Below are positions 17,427-26,214 of a stretch of DNA of 64,000 nt, in pieces. The DNA lies in NCBI RefSeq assembly GCF_033193315.1, contig NZ_CP136187.1, positions 186,001 to 250,000 of the forward strand, written 5' to 3'. Both the position numbers and the translations under genes were made by a program. Source of the stretch: Agathobaculum sp. NTUH-O15-33. Lineage in GTDB: Bacteria; Bacillota; Clostridia; Oscillospirales; Butyricicoccaceae. How positions within the stretch are numbered: position 1 is the first letter of the stretch; each line of letters starts with the position of its first letter. Below the pieces are notes generated by a model. That model searched no databases and was not told the origin of the DNA. It was given only the letters and a program-made list of their open reading frames with translations.

Positions 17427-18083
17427 TCAGTCTCCTTTTTTAGGGGTCACGCTGCACACATGCCGCCAGATGGGCGGAATGCGGCAGATCAGGTAGACAA
17501 CCAGCGCGCCTGCCAGATTTAAAATCAGATCATCCACATCGCACGAGCCCGCGCCCGAATAGATCTGCGCGATCTCAACCGCGGAGATCGCCAGCGCGAG
17601 CGACGCCGTATAGAAAAACACGCTGCGCTGCCAGCGGAACAGCGCGGGCAGAAAAAAGCCCATCGGCGCAAAGGCCACCACATTGCCCGCGAGGTTCAAT
17701 ACCGTAAGCCGCAGGGAAATGTTACCGTAGCCATAGGCCAGCAAATAATTGCGGATCGTGCGCAGCGGCTCCAAATTAACCGCTGAAAACGTGGGATCGG
17801 GCGCAAAACCGCGCCCAAACGCATTGTCGAAAAACAGCACGTTCAAAAGTACCCATAAGTAGTACCAGAATAGGATAAGCCAAAAATCGTGCCTGCGCTT
17901 TTGCCGCGCCGCGCGCGGCACGCCGCAGAAAAAGGCGAGCGCGAGCGGCAGGGCGAAAGCGACTGCAAAGGCGAGCTTCCACTCCGGGCCGACCACGTAC
18001 CGGGGGGAAAGCTCCACGTAAAGATTCAGGCAGAACACCGCGGCGGCAATCACCGCCGCGAGCCTGCGGATCAGTGTTCTCAA
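17427..18083 (-). CDS. VanZ-family membrane protein
   Basis: A 218-residue protein with about five transmembrane helices and the VanZ-like pattern: NLEPLRTIRNYL, then LNLAGNVVAFAPMGFFLP, VEIAQIYSGAGSCDVDDLI and LNLAGALVVYLI. VanZ homologues are widespread in Firmicutes; a link to glycopeptide tolerance is known for only a few, so no resistance role is implied. It sits between nadE and tyrA on the same strand with short gaps. Confidence 0.85.
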   Translation of the reverse strand: MRTLIRRLAAVIAAAVFCLNLYVELSPRYVVGPEWKLAFAVAFALPLALAFFCGVPRAARQKRRHDFWLILFWYYLWVLLNVLFFDNAFGRGFAPDPTFSAVNLEPLRTIRNYLLAYGYGNISLRLTVLNLAGNVVAFAPMGFFLPALFRWQRSVFFYTASLALAISAVEIAQIYSGAGSCDVDDLILNLAGALVVYLICRIPPIWRHVCSVTPKKGD

Positions 18084-18096
18084 TCAGGCGCACCTC

Positions 18097-20037
18097 TCAA
18101 AGCTGCTCGGCGGCGTCCAGCCACAGCTTCGCGCTGGCGTCCGACGGCATGCGCCAATCGCCGCGCGGGGACAGGGCGACCGTGCCGACCTTAGGGCCGT
18201 CCGGCAGACAGGAGCGCTTGAATTGCTGGGTGAAAAAGCGGCGCAGAAAGGTAGTGAGCCACTTTTTGATCGTTTCGCGGTCGTATTCGCCGTCAAAGGC
18301 CTTCAGCGCCGCGCGGAAAATTTTAGCCGGCGGGTAGCCGAAGCGCAGCATATAATACAGGAAGAAATCGTGCAGTTCGTACGGGCCGACAAGGTCCTCG
18401 GTCTTTTGGCTGATCTCGCCGTCCTTGGGCGGCAGCAATTCGGGGGATACGGGGGTATCCAGCACGTCGCGCAGCACCTCGCCCAGCGTGCCCTCGGCGC
18501 GGTCGGCCTCGTAAGCGACCAGATAGCGCACCAGCGTTTTGGGGATGGAGGCGTTGACGCCGTACATGCTCATGTGGTCGCCATTATAGGTGGCCCAGCC
18601 AAGCGCGAGCTCGGACAGGTCGCCCGTGCCAACCACCATGCCGCCGTTCTTGTTGGCAAGGTTCATCAAGACCAGCGTGCGCATACGCGCCTGCGCGTTT
18701 TCAAAGGTTACGGTCAGGTCGTCCTTGGACTGGCCGATATCGGCAAAGTGCTGATCGACCGCCGCTTTGATATCGACGGTCTGTAGGGTCACGCCGTAAG
18801 CTTCCGCCAGCTTTTCCGCGTTGCCGCGGGTGCGCTGGGTCGTGCCGAAGCAGGGCATGGTGACCGCGAGAATGCCCGACCGGTCGAGTCCGAGCCGGTC
18901 GAACGCATGCGCCGCAACGATCAGGGCGAGCGTCGAATCCAGCCCGCCGGACAGGCCGACAACGGCGGTTTTGCTGCCGGTATGGTGCAGCCGCGTGGCA
19001 AGGCCGACCGCCTGTATGGTCAAGATTTCCTCACAGCGCTCGGCGCGCACGGCGTCATCCTGCGGCACGAACGGGGTGCGCGGGAACCAGCGGTTTCGCA
19101 GGTCGCAGGTGGTCCGCGGCAGAGCGAACCGCTGGCGGCGGCAGGCCTGCCCCTCGCTCCGGGGGCTAAAGCTGCCCATGCGGCGGCGTTCGTGCTGCAA
19201 GCGGTCCAAATCCAGATCGGCATATACCACGCCGCCCTCAAAGCGGCGGCTTTCCGCGAGCAGCGCGCCGTTTTCCGCGATCAGGTCGTGCCCGGCAAAG
19301 ACGAGATCCTGCGTCGATTCGCCAAAGCCCGCGTCCGCGTATACATAGGCGCACAGCAGGCGCGCGGACTGGCTCTTTACCAGCTCGCGGCGGTAAGCGG
19401 CCTTGCCGATCAGCTCATCCGAAGCGGACAGGTTGACGATGACCGTTGCGCCCAGCTGCGCCAGCGTGGTGGAGGGCGGCTGGGGCACCCAAAGGTCCTC
19501 GCAGATCTCAACGCCGAGGGTAAACGCGGGCAAGCCTTCGCAGCAGAACAGCTGGTCGCCGGTCAGGGCGACGTTTTTCTGCACGCGGCCGCTGGGAAAG
19601 CGCAGCTCGATATCGCCCGCGGGTAAAAACGCGGCGTGGCCCGCCGTAAAGTGGCGGCCTTCGTAGAACTCGGCGTAATTGGGCAAATTGCGCTTGGGCA
19701 CAAGGCCGAGCACCTCGTTGTGGTAGCAAACGGCGGCGACGTTGAAGAGCCTGCCCTCCGCCATGAACGGCAGGCCGACGGCCACCAGCATATCGAGCGC
19801 CGCCAACTGCTCCAAAACGGTTTGCAGCGCGTCCAGCGCGCCGTCCAGCAGGGTCTGGTGCCACAGCAGGTCGCCGCAGGTATAGCCGGTCAGGCACAGC
19901 TCGGGGAACACGCAGAGCTTCGCGCCTTTACCGGCGGCCTCGCGTGCCAGCTTTACAATTTCCAAGGCGTTATAGGGGCAGTCCGCCACGCGCAGCGCGG
20001 GCGTTGCCGCCGCCACCTTGATAAAACCATCTTCCAT
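18097..20037 (-). CDS. nadE: Glutamine-dependent NAD+ synthetase
   Basis: A 646-residue two-domain enzyme that amidates nicotinate adenine dinucleotide to NAD+ using ammonia from glutamine. The N-terminal nitrilase-like domain has Glu in FPELCLTGYTCGDLL, Lys in VPKRNLPNYAEFYEGRHF and the nucleophilic Cys in GVEICEDLWVP. The C-terminal synthetase has the PP-loop VVGLSGGLDSTLALIV and MVVGTGDLSELALGW. The length matches the long glutaminase-fused form. It begins the nadE-vanZ-tyrA run. Confidence 0.95.
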   Translation of the reverse strand: MEDGFIKVAAATPALRVADCPYNALEIVKLAREAAGKGAKLCVFPELCLTGYTCGDLLWHQTLLDGALDALQTVLEQLAALDMLVAVGLPFMAEGRLFNVAAVCYHNEVLGLVPKRNLPNYAEFYEGRHFTAGHAAFLPAGDIELRFPSGRVQKNVALTGDQLFCCEGLPAFTLGVEICEDLWVPQPPSTTLAQLGATVIVNLSASDELIGKAAYRRELVKSQSARLLCAYVYADAGFGESTQDLVFAGHDLIAENGALLAESRRFEGGVVYADLDLDRLQHERRRMGSFSPRSEGQACRRQRFALPRTTCDLRNRWFPRTPFVPQDDAVRAERCEEILTIQAVGLATRLHHTGSKTAVVGLSGGLDSTLALIVAAHAFDRLGLDRSGILAVTMPCFGTTQRTRGNAEKLAEAYGVTLQTVDIKAAVDQHFADIGQSKDDLTVTFENAQARMRTLVLMNLANKNGGMVVGTGDLSELALGWATYNGDHMSMYGVNASIPKTLVRYLVAYEADRAEGTLGEVLRDVLDTPVSPELLPPKDGEISQKTEDLVGPYELHDFFLYYMLRFGYPPAKIFRAALKAFDGEYDRETIKKWLTTFLRRFFTQQFKRSCLPDGPKVGTVALSPRGDWRMPSDASAKLWLDAAEQL

Positions 20038-20251
20038 TCTGTGCCACTCCTCTTAAATTCCAGATAAAATTAGTATATCCCATTTTGGGGGGATTAGCAA
20101 GACCCGCGCTATGTGCGCGACCGCCTTTGGCGCACCCGTTTTTTCGGCAAAATCAGCCCGCCGGTCGGGCGCGTGATATGGTAAAATAGCGGTGAGGGAA
20201 CGGGTGAACCACGGGTAAACTAACCGTTTCCCACACTAAACCGGCGGTCGG

Positions 20252-20280
20252 TTGAGAATCCGTCCCGGCGGGGATACAAT
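20252..20280 (+). promoter_or_regulatory. Promoter of the small XRE regulator
   Basis: TTGAGA (20252-20257) and TACAAT (20275-20280) with a 17-base spacer. The transcript would carry the MITE-like hairpin at 20331-20431 in a 5' leader of about 200 bases. Confidence 0.65.
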
Positions 20281-20330
20281 AAAAACACGAATGACGAGGG
20301 CCAATGTCATTAAGTTAAGCTTTCCCGGTT

Positions 20331-20431
20331 GTCATTCTGAGGAACGTAGTGACGAAGAATCTCGCGCGAACGCGCGATTTTCGGTAAGGAACGCGCGTTC
20401 GCGCGAGATCCTTCGCTCCGCTCAGGATGAC
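20331..20431. repeat. MITE-like palindromic repeat (GTCATTCTGAG type)
   Basis: The arms GTCATTCTGAGGAACG... and ...CTCAGGATGAC form a near-complete inverted repeat of about 100 bases. The inner arms CTCGCGCGAACGCGCG and CGCGCGTTCGCGCGAG are perfect complements. The outer arm is of the GTCATTCTGAG class of Firmicute intergenic palindromes. There is no coding capacity. The rest of the 20038-20488 interval holds the promoter at 20252. Confidence 0.75.
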
Positions 20432-20488
20432 GGATACAGGGGGGAACGCCTGCATGGAATGGCATGGATAACCAAGGAGGAACGCTGC

Positions 20489-20902
20489 ATGCAAAAACAA
20501 ACGCTGGGCAACATGATCGCATCCTTGCGCAAGGAACGCGGGATGACGCAGGCCGAACTGGCCGCCATCATGAATATCACCGATAAGGCCGTTTCCAAAT
20601 GGGAGCGCGATCTGTCCTGTCCGGATATCGCTTCGTTGCCTAAGCTCGCGGAAACGCTTCAGGTATCGGTGGATGAGCTGATGCAGGTTCGCGAGCGGGG
20701 CGGCAGCGGCGCGGACAAGCAAAGCGCGCGGGATGTCATCGGTCTGGTTTTCAAAGCGGTGACGCTCGCCATGGGCGTCGCGGTCGTGGTATTGTCACGG
20801 ATGAAAGCGCTCGATACGGACGCCGGCTTTACGCTGCTGGGCATTGGCGTAGCTTGCGCGGGGATTTGTCTGTTGCAGAATAAGAGTGGCGCCGACAAAT
20901 AA
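20489..20902 (+). CDS. XRE-family regulator with membrane tail
   Basis: A 137-residue protein. An N-terminal XRE helix-turn-helix (LGNMIASLRKERGMTQAELA then KAVSKWERDLSCPDI) is followed by a short linker and two hydrophobic helices (AVTLAMGVAVVVLS and LLGIGVACAGICLL). The ATG at 20489 follows AAGGAGG by eight bases; the longer frame back to 20252 only reads through the leader repeat. Membrane-tethered XRE proteins of this kind are common and mostly uncharacterised. Confidence 0.88.
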   Translation: MQKQTLGNMIASLRKERGMTQAELAAIMNITDKAVSKWERDLSCPDIASLPKLAETLQVSVDELMQVRERGGSGADKQSARDVIGLVFKAVTLAMGVAVVVLSRMKALDTDAGFTLLGIGVACAGICLLQNKSGADK

Positions 20903-20914
20903 GACATAAGGATA

Positions 20915-20950
20915 AAAATAGGCCGCTGCGATCAGGCAGCGGCCTATTTT
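20915..20950. terminator. Bidirectional terminator between XRE gene and serA
   Basis: A perfect 15-bp stem AAAATAGGCCGCTGC with its complement and a GATCAG loop, between convergent genes. Confidence 0.88.
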
Positions 20951-20961
20951 ATGGATTACAA

Positions 20962-22123
20962 TCAGATTGCGCGGACCGAGATCATGCCGTCGATCGCGCG
21001 GATCGCGGCGAGGGTCTCCTCGGTCGGCTGGACGGCTGCGTCCATGATGGTGTAGGCGTATTCGCCCTTGGAGCGGTTGCCCATGTTTTCGATGTTGACG
21101 CCCTTGGAGGACATGGCGGACGAAATGGCGGTGATCATGTTGGGCACGTTCTTGTGGATCATGCAAATGCGGTAGCCGCCCTCGTACGGGACCTTGAGGT
21201 TCGGGAAGTTGACCGAATTGCGGATGGTGCCCTTTTCCAGATACTCCGCGATTTCCTTTGCGGCCATGATCGCGCAGTTGTCCTCGCTCTCGGGCGTGGA
21301 AGCGCCGAGGTGGGGCAGCACGATCGCGTTTTCCTGCTCCAAAATGCAGTCGGAAGCGAAGTCGGACACGTAGCACGCGACCTTGCCGGACTGGAGCGCA
21401 TCGGCCATGGCCTGCTCGTCGACCAGCTCGCCACGGGCAAGGTTAATCACGCGCACGCCGTCCTTGGCTTTCGCAAGGGTCTCCGCGCAGACGATATTCT
21501 TGGTATCCGGCAGCAGCGGCACGTGTACGGTGATATAATCGCAGTTCGCAAAGATCTGGTCCAGATCGGTGATGTGCTTGACCGCGCGGGACAGCTTTAA
21601 CGCGCCGTCCACGGACAAGGAAGGGATCGTAGCCCCAAACGTCCATATCGAGGCCGATGGCGGCGTTCGCCACCTTGACGCCGATCGCGCCGAGGCCGAT
21701 CACGCCAAGGCGCTTGCCCGCGATTTCGGGCCCGGCATAGGTCGCCTTGCCCTTCTCGGCGGCGGGACCGATATCCGGCGTGCCCTTCAGCGAGCGCACC
21801 CAGTTCGCGCCCTGCACGATTTTACGGGAGGCGAGCAGCATCGCGCAGATGACCAGCTCCTTGACGGCGTTGGCGTTCGCGCCCGGCGTATTGAATACGA
21901 CGATGCCCTCTTCCGAGCAGCGGTCGATCGGGATGTTGTTGACGCCCGCGCCCGCGCGCGCAATGCACTTGAGGTTTTTCGGGAATTCAACGTCGTGCAG
22001 CTTGGCCGAACGGACCAGCACAGCGTCGTAATCGCTAAAATCCTCGGAGCAGGCGTACTTGGCGGCGTCGAGGTCGTCCAGACCGACCTTGGAAATCTTA
22101 TTATACAGCTTTACATTATACAT
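20962..22123 (-). pseudogene. serA: D-3-phosphoglycerate dehydrogenase, interrupted by a 1-base frameshift
   Basis: Two overlapping frames together make one full SerA of about 387 residues. The 5' frame (22123 onwards) gives the substrate domain and Rossmann motif LGVIGLGAIGVKVANAA as far as VWGYDPFL. The 3' frame resumes SVDGALKLSR and runs through NLARGELVDE and VLPHLGASTPESE (catalytic His) to the ACT domain and TAA. An extra base in the AA pair at 21617-21618 breaks the frame; removing one base restores a continuous protein. SerA starts serine synthesis from 3-phosphoglycerate, and the next enzyme, serC, is intact 19 bases upstream. A sequence error is as likely as real loss. Confidence 0.85.
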
Positions 22124-22141
22124 GTTGGCGTATGTCCTCCC

Positions 22142-23233
22142 TTACTTATTGGCGGCTTCAAATTTTTTCATGAAGTCGATCAGCGTCTGTACGCCCTCGA
22201 GCGGCATGGCGTTGTAGATCGAGGCGCGCATACCGCCTACCGAGCGGTGGCCCTTGAGGTTCGACATGCCCGCGGCGGCGGATTCCTTGGCGAACTTGGC
22301 GTCGAGCTCGTCGTTTCCGGTGCGGAAGGTGACGTTCATGCGGCTGCGGCTGTCCTTCGCGGCAACGGCCTGATAAAAATCGGTCGAATCGAGGTAATCG
22401 TACAGCAGGCTGCTCTTTTCTTCGGCGCGGCGGGCCATTTCGGTCAGGCCGCCGAGGGATTCCACCCACTCAAGCACCAGACCGAGCACATAGATGGCAT
22501 AGGTCGGGGGCGTGTTGTACATGCTTTCCTTGTCGGCCATCAGCTTCCAGTCCAGCATGGCCGGGTACTTTTCCTTGGGGTAGGAGCCGAGCAGGTCGTC
22601 GCGCACGATCACGACGGTCAGGCCGGCGGGGCCCATGTTCTTCTGCGCGCCGGCGTAAATAACGCCATATTTGGAAACGTCGACCGGCTTGGACAGGATG
22701 TTGGACGACATATCCGCCACGAGCGGAACATTTTCGGGCGTTTCGGGGTCATAAGAGTATTCGGTGCCATAGATGGTATTGTTGGCGCAGATATAGAAAT
22801 AGTCCGCGTCCGCGTTCAGGTCAAGCTCGTTCTGCGCGGGCACGTGGTCGAAATTGGTTTCCTTGGAAGAATACGCAACATGGATATCGCCGAACTTCAC
22901 GGCTTCCTTGTACGCGTTGTTTGCAAAGTTACCGGTCACGGCGTAATCGGCCTTGCCGGTCTTCATCAGATTCATCGGGATGGCCGCGAACTGCGTGGTC
23001 GCGCCGCCTTGCAGGAACAGCACCGTGTAATTTTCCGGGATGTTCATGACACGGCGCAGCGCGGCCTCGGCGTCCTTGATGACGGCGTCATATACCTTGG
23101 AGCGGTGACTCATCTCCATGACAGACATGCCGGAGCCCTTGTAATTGAGCATTTCGGATGCCGCGCGTTCGAGCACGGGAACCGGCAGCATGGAGGGGCC
23201 TGCGGAAAAGTTGAAAATACGATTGTCAGCCAT
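22142..23233 (-). CDS. serC: Phosphoserine aminotransferase
   Basis: A 363-residue PLP enzyme that converts 3-phosphohydroxypyruvate and glutamate to phosphoserine. It has FNFSAGPSMLPVPVLE at the start, LFLQGGATTQFAAIPMNL for phosphate binding, and the PLP lysine in YAGAQKNMGPAGLT. It leads a serC-serA operon on the minus strand. An AT-rich segment upstream (about 23290-23310) contains TATAAT-like boxes on the minus strand. Confidence 0.94.
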   Translation of the reverse strand: MADNRIFNFSAGPSMLPVPVLERAASEMLNYKGSGMSVMEMSHRSKVYDAVIKDAEAALRRVMNIPENYTVLFLQGGATTQFAAIPMNLMKTGKADYAVTGNFANNAYKEAVKFGDIHVAYSSKETNFDHVPAQNELDLNADADYFYICANNTIYGTEYSYDPETPENVPLVADMSSNILSKPVDVSKYGVIYAGAQKNMGPAGLTVVIVRDDLLGSYPKEKYPAMLDWKLMADKESMYNTPPTYAIYVLGLVLEWVESLGGLTEMARRAEEKSSLLYDYLDSTDFYQAVAAKDSRSRMNVTFRTGNDELDAKFAKESAAAGMSNLKGHRSVGGMRASIYNAMPLEGVQTLIDFMKKFEAANK

Positions 23234-23382
23234 AGGTTAGTTACCTGCCTTTCAAAATTCAAAACATGGCGATCGAATACCGAGCGCAATAATTATTATA
23301 ATATACACCCCCATGATTTACTACGTGAAATTAAACCAAAATTCCGTCTGAAAAAGACGAATGTGTGCACATTATGGACAGT

Positions 23383-23412
23383 TTGCAAGCCTATGCCACG
23401 ACGTGGTATAAT
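23383..23412 (+). promoter_or_regulatory. Promoter of the decarboxylase-darA-holB-ricT cluster
   Basis: TTGCAA (23383-23388) and a perfect TATAAT (23407-23412) with an 18-base spacer. Confidence 0.72.
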
Positions 23413-23463
23413 AATTGCGCGGCAAGTGTGAAGCGTGGAGGAAGTCGCTCGGCCTTGCACAAT

Positions 23464-23495
23464 AATTACTAATTACTAACTACTAATTACTAATT
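23464..23495 (+). repeat. 7-bp tandem repeat in the decarboxylase leader
   Basis: Four units of AATTACT (the third is AACTACT) plus a partial fifth, between promoter and ribosome site. The AAAGGGGG ribosome site follows at about 23501. Confidence 0.85.
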
Positions 23496-23515
23496 CCCAT
23501 AAAGGGGGTTTCGCA

Positions 23516-24958
23516 ATGCAGACGCATAAGCGCGCCCTGCGCCGGCCGCGCGGGCAGATGAGCAAGATCAACCGGCTTTTGCCGTTTACCACCGCGCCGC
23601 TCTACCACGCCCTACAGCTGATGGCCACGGGCGACGCGGCGCGCTTTCACATGCCCGGGCACAAGGGCGAGCCTGTGTTCACCACCTATGCCGACCTGTT
23701 TGCGATAGACTTTACCGAGACCTACGGCACCGGCAACCTGTATTTGGGCGAAGGCCCCATACGGGACGCGGAGGTGGCCGCCGCGTGCTATTTTGAGGCA
23801 GGTGACTGCTTTTTCCTGACCGGCGGCTCGACGCAGGGCGTGCTGGCCATGCTGGCCACCGCCGCCGGGGCGGGCGGCAGCGTGCTGCTTGACCGGGGCT
23901 GTCATAAATCGGTTTGCGCGGCCTGCGCGCTGCTCGATCTAACGCCCTATTTTTTCTCTTCCGAGCTGATCGAGCCGTTTGCCGTGCCCGGCGCGCTCGA
24001 TATCGCCGAGGCGGAACGGCAGTTGATCGCCCACCCGGAGATTCGCGCGGTGATGCTCACCTCACCAACCTATTACGGCGTTCGCCGCGATATCCCTGCT
24101 TTTGCCGACCTATGCGCGGCTTACGGCAAAAAACTGCTGGTCGACGCGGCGCACGGCGCGCATTTTCCGGCGGTCGGCCTGCCCACGCCGATCGCGGAGG
24201 GCGCCGATCTGGCGGTGCTGTCCATTCATAAAACGCTGCCCTGTCTGGGGCAGGGCGCGGTGCTGCTCATGGGCGACCGGATCGACCGGCGCGGCCTGCG
24301 CGAAAACACCGCGCTGTTCGGCACGTCGAGCCCGTCCTATCCGATTTTATCGTCGATCGATCTGGCGCGCGCTTATGTCGAGGGGCCGGGCCATATCGCC
24401 TACCTGCGCGCGGCCACGGCCTGCGAGGACCTGCGCCGCTTTGTCGATGCGCGCACGCGCTTTTCGGCCTTGGGCACGGGCGATTTCCCCGATCTGGATC
24501 CCTGCCGGCTGACCGTGAGCACCGCGGGCACCGATATGACCGGACAGGCGCTTTCGGACGCCCTTTGGAGCGAGTTTGGCGTCGCCTGCGAGATGGCGGA
24601 CGAGCGAAACGCCGTGTTTATCCTGACCTGCTCGGATAGCGGCTCTTCGCTGCGGCGGCTGCGGCGCGCGCTGCGAAAGCTCAGCCGCCGGGCGCAAAAA
24701 GGGGAAGTGCCGCATCCGGCCGCCCCGTTTCCGCCCGCCGAGCGGGTCCTGTCGGTGCGGCAGGCGCATTTTTCCCACCACGGCCGCGTGCCGGTCGAGA
24801 CTGCCGCGGGCATGGTATGCGCCCGCCCGGTAACGCCCTATCCGCCGGGAATCCCGCTGCTTTGGCCGGGTGAGAAAATCACCGACTCGCACATTGAATT
24901 GTTGCAAGAAAGATGGTACAATAAAATAGACGACATTTATGTAGTAATAACAGACTGA
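23516..24958 (+). CDS. Orn/Lys/Arg decarboxylase family protein (YaaO-like)
   Basis: A 480-residue fold-type I PLP decarboxylase of the short form lacking the N-terminal wing domain. It has RFHMPGHKGEP, the glycine-rich FFLTGGSTQGVLAML, Asp and His in LLVDAAHGAHFP, and the PLP lysine in LSIHKTLPC. It would decarboxylate a basic amino acid to a polyamine precursor, but the substrate is not evident. Gene order with darA, holB and ricT matches the yaaO neighbourhood of Bacillus, minus tmk and yaaR. Confidence 0.88.
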   Translation: MQTHKRALRRPRGQMSKINRLLPFTTAPLYHALQLMATGDAARFHMPGHKGEPVFTTYADLFAIDFTETYGTGNLYLGEGPIRDAEVAAACYFEAGDCFFLTGGSTQGVLAMLATAAGAGGSVLLDRGCHKSVCAACALLDLTPYFFSSELIEPFAVPGALDIAEAERQLIAHPEIRAVMLTSPTYYGVRRDIPAFADLCAAYGKKLLVDAAHGAHFPAVGLPTPIAEGADLAVLSIHKTLPCLGQGAVLLMGDRIDRRGLRENTALFGTSSPSYPILSSIDLARAYVEGPGHIAYLRAATACEDLRRFVDARTRFSALGTGDFPDLDPCRLTVSTAGTDMTGQALSDALWSEFGVACEMADERNAVFILTCSDSGSSLRRLRRALRKLSRRAQKGEVPHPAAPFPPAERVLSVRQAHFSHHGRVPVETAAGMVCARPVTPYPPGIPLLWPGEKITDSHIELLQERWYNKIDDIYVVITD

Positions 24959-24985
24959 ATGAAACCTGTTTGGGAGGCAACCGTT

Positions 24986-25309
24986 ATGAAAATGGTACTT
25001 GCGATCATCAATTACGACGACGCGCAGGACGTGATAAACAATTTGATGAAGGCTGGGTTTTCCATCACCAAGCTGGCGACGACCGGCGGCTTTCTCAAGG
25101 CCGGCAACGTCACCATCCTGATTGGTCTGGACGAGGATAAGCTCGACGCGGCGTTCGACATCATCCGCGAGCATTCCTCTTCCCGCAAGCAGGTCATCCC
25201 GACCACGGCGGAGCTGGGCATGGGCTTTTTCCCGTCCACCCCGGTGCAGGTCGAGGTAGGCGGCGCGACCGTGTTCGTGCTGAACGTGGAGCGCTTTGAA
25301 AAGCTGTGA
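24986..25309 (+). CDS. darA: Cyclic-di-AMP receptor DarA (PstA/YaaQ, PII-like)
   Basis: A 107-residue PII-like protein. The start at 24986 (MKMVLAIINYDDAQDV) has GGGAGG upstream; the frame extends nine codons earlier without support. Characteristic blocks are FSITKLATTGGFLKAGN, the long T-loop region, and MGFFPSTPVQVEVGGATVFVL. Known DarA/PstA trimers bind cyclic-di-AMP; the downstream partner is unknown. Its TGA overlaps the GTG start of holB by four bases. Confidence 0.92.
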   Translation: MKMVLAIINYDDAQDVINNLMKAGFSITKLATTGGFLKAGNVTILIGLDEDKLDAAFDIIREHSSSRKQVIPTTAELGMGFFPSTPVQVEVGGATVFVLNVERFEKL

Positions 25310-26188
25310 TCTCGCTTGACGCGCTGCCCGGCAACGAAGCGCTGAAGGCGAGCCTGCGGCACGCGCTTTCCGGCCGTTTTCCGCAGACCGTGCTGCTCAC
25401 CGGCGAAAATGGCGAAGCGCTTTTGTCGCTTGCCCGCGCGCTGGCCGCCGCCCTGTTTTGCGAGGGCGACGGACAGCGTCCCTGCGGCGCTTGCGTGCCC
25501 TGCCGCAAGGTGGCAAGCGACGTGCACCCCGACTTGACCGTTGTCGACGAGGGGGACGACGAGCTCAAGGTTGAGCTCGCCCGCCGCTTAAAGGCGGAAA
25601 ACGCCATCGTACCGAATGATGGAGAGCGCCGCGTGACGGTCATCTGCCACGCGCACCGCTTGAATCCCGCCGCGCAGAACGCGCTGCTCAAGCTGCTGGA
25701 GGAGCCGCCCGCCTACGCTTTTTTTTCTGCTGCTCTCCGAGCAGCCGGACGCGCTTTTGGAAACCGTGCGCAGCCGCTGCGTGACCTTTTCGCTCGAGCC
25801 GGATGGCGGCGCGCTGCCCGAAGCGGAAGCGGCCGACCTGATCGGCCCGTATTTCGCGGCCCTTGCCGCGGGGCGCGAGGAGCGGCTGATGGCGGCGGCG
25901 CTCGCCATGGAAAAAACGCCGCGCCGGGCGCTGGTCGCCCTGCTCGGTCTGATGCAGACCGCGCTGCGCGACGCGATTTTACGCGCCCATGGGCTGCAAA
26001 CCGTGCCGCTCGCGCCCGGCCTTGCCGCCGAAACGGATCAGCTTTCGCGTGCGATCGCTCCGGCAAGGCTGACGCGCTTTGCGGATTTCCTCTATGTATT
26101 GCAGGACCGCGTGTCCCGCAACGCGGCCGCGGCGGCCGTGACCCTGTCGCTCACGAGCGACGCTTTTCGCATTTGTTATCTTGAATGA
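25306..26188 (+). pseudogene. holB: DNA polymerase III delta' subunit, frameshifted at a T8 run
   Basis: The first frame starts at a GTG overlapping the darA stop and carries the AAA+ delta' pattern: TVLLTGENGEALLSLARAL, zinc cysteines CGACVPC and LLKLLEEPPAYA. Frame is then lost at a run of eight T (25719-25726). The +1-shifted frame continues LLLSEQPDALLETVRSRC through the C-terminal domain to 26188. Seven T would give one delta' of about 294 residues. Delta' is part of the clamp loader and is normally essential, so a sequence error or transcriptional slippage on the T-run is more likely than true loss. Confidence 0.85.
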
Positions 26189-26214
26189 TCCCCGCTATCT
26201 AGGAGGAGCAAGTA

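Noticed and set aside
17427..18083. Glycopeptide resistance from the VanZ-like gene
   Set aside because: No vanHAX or VanRS genes lie nearby, and VanZ-like proteins are common without a resistance role.
18084..18296. Plus- and minus-strand small frames inside nadE
   Set aside because: They lie in the conserved C-terminal synthetase coding region and have no ribosome sites.
21569..23431. A 620-codon plus-strand frame opposite serA and serC
   Set aside because: It is an antisense shadow; serC motifs on the minus strand are unambiguous.
23464..23495. A CRISPR-like array
   Set aside because: Units are only seven bases with no spacers; it is a simple tandem repeat.
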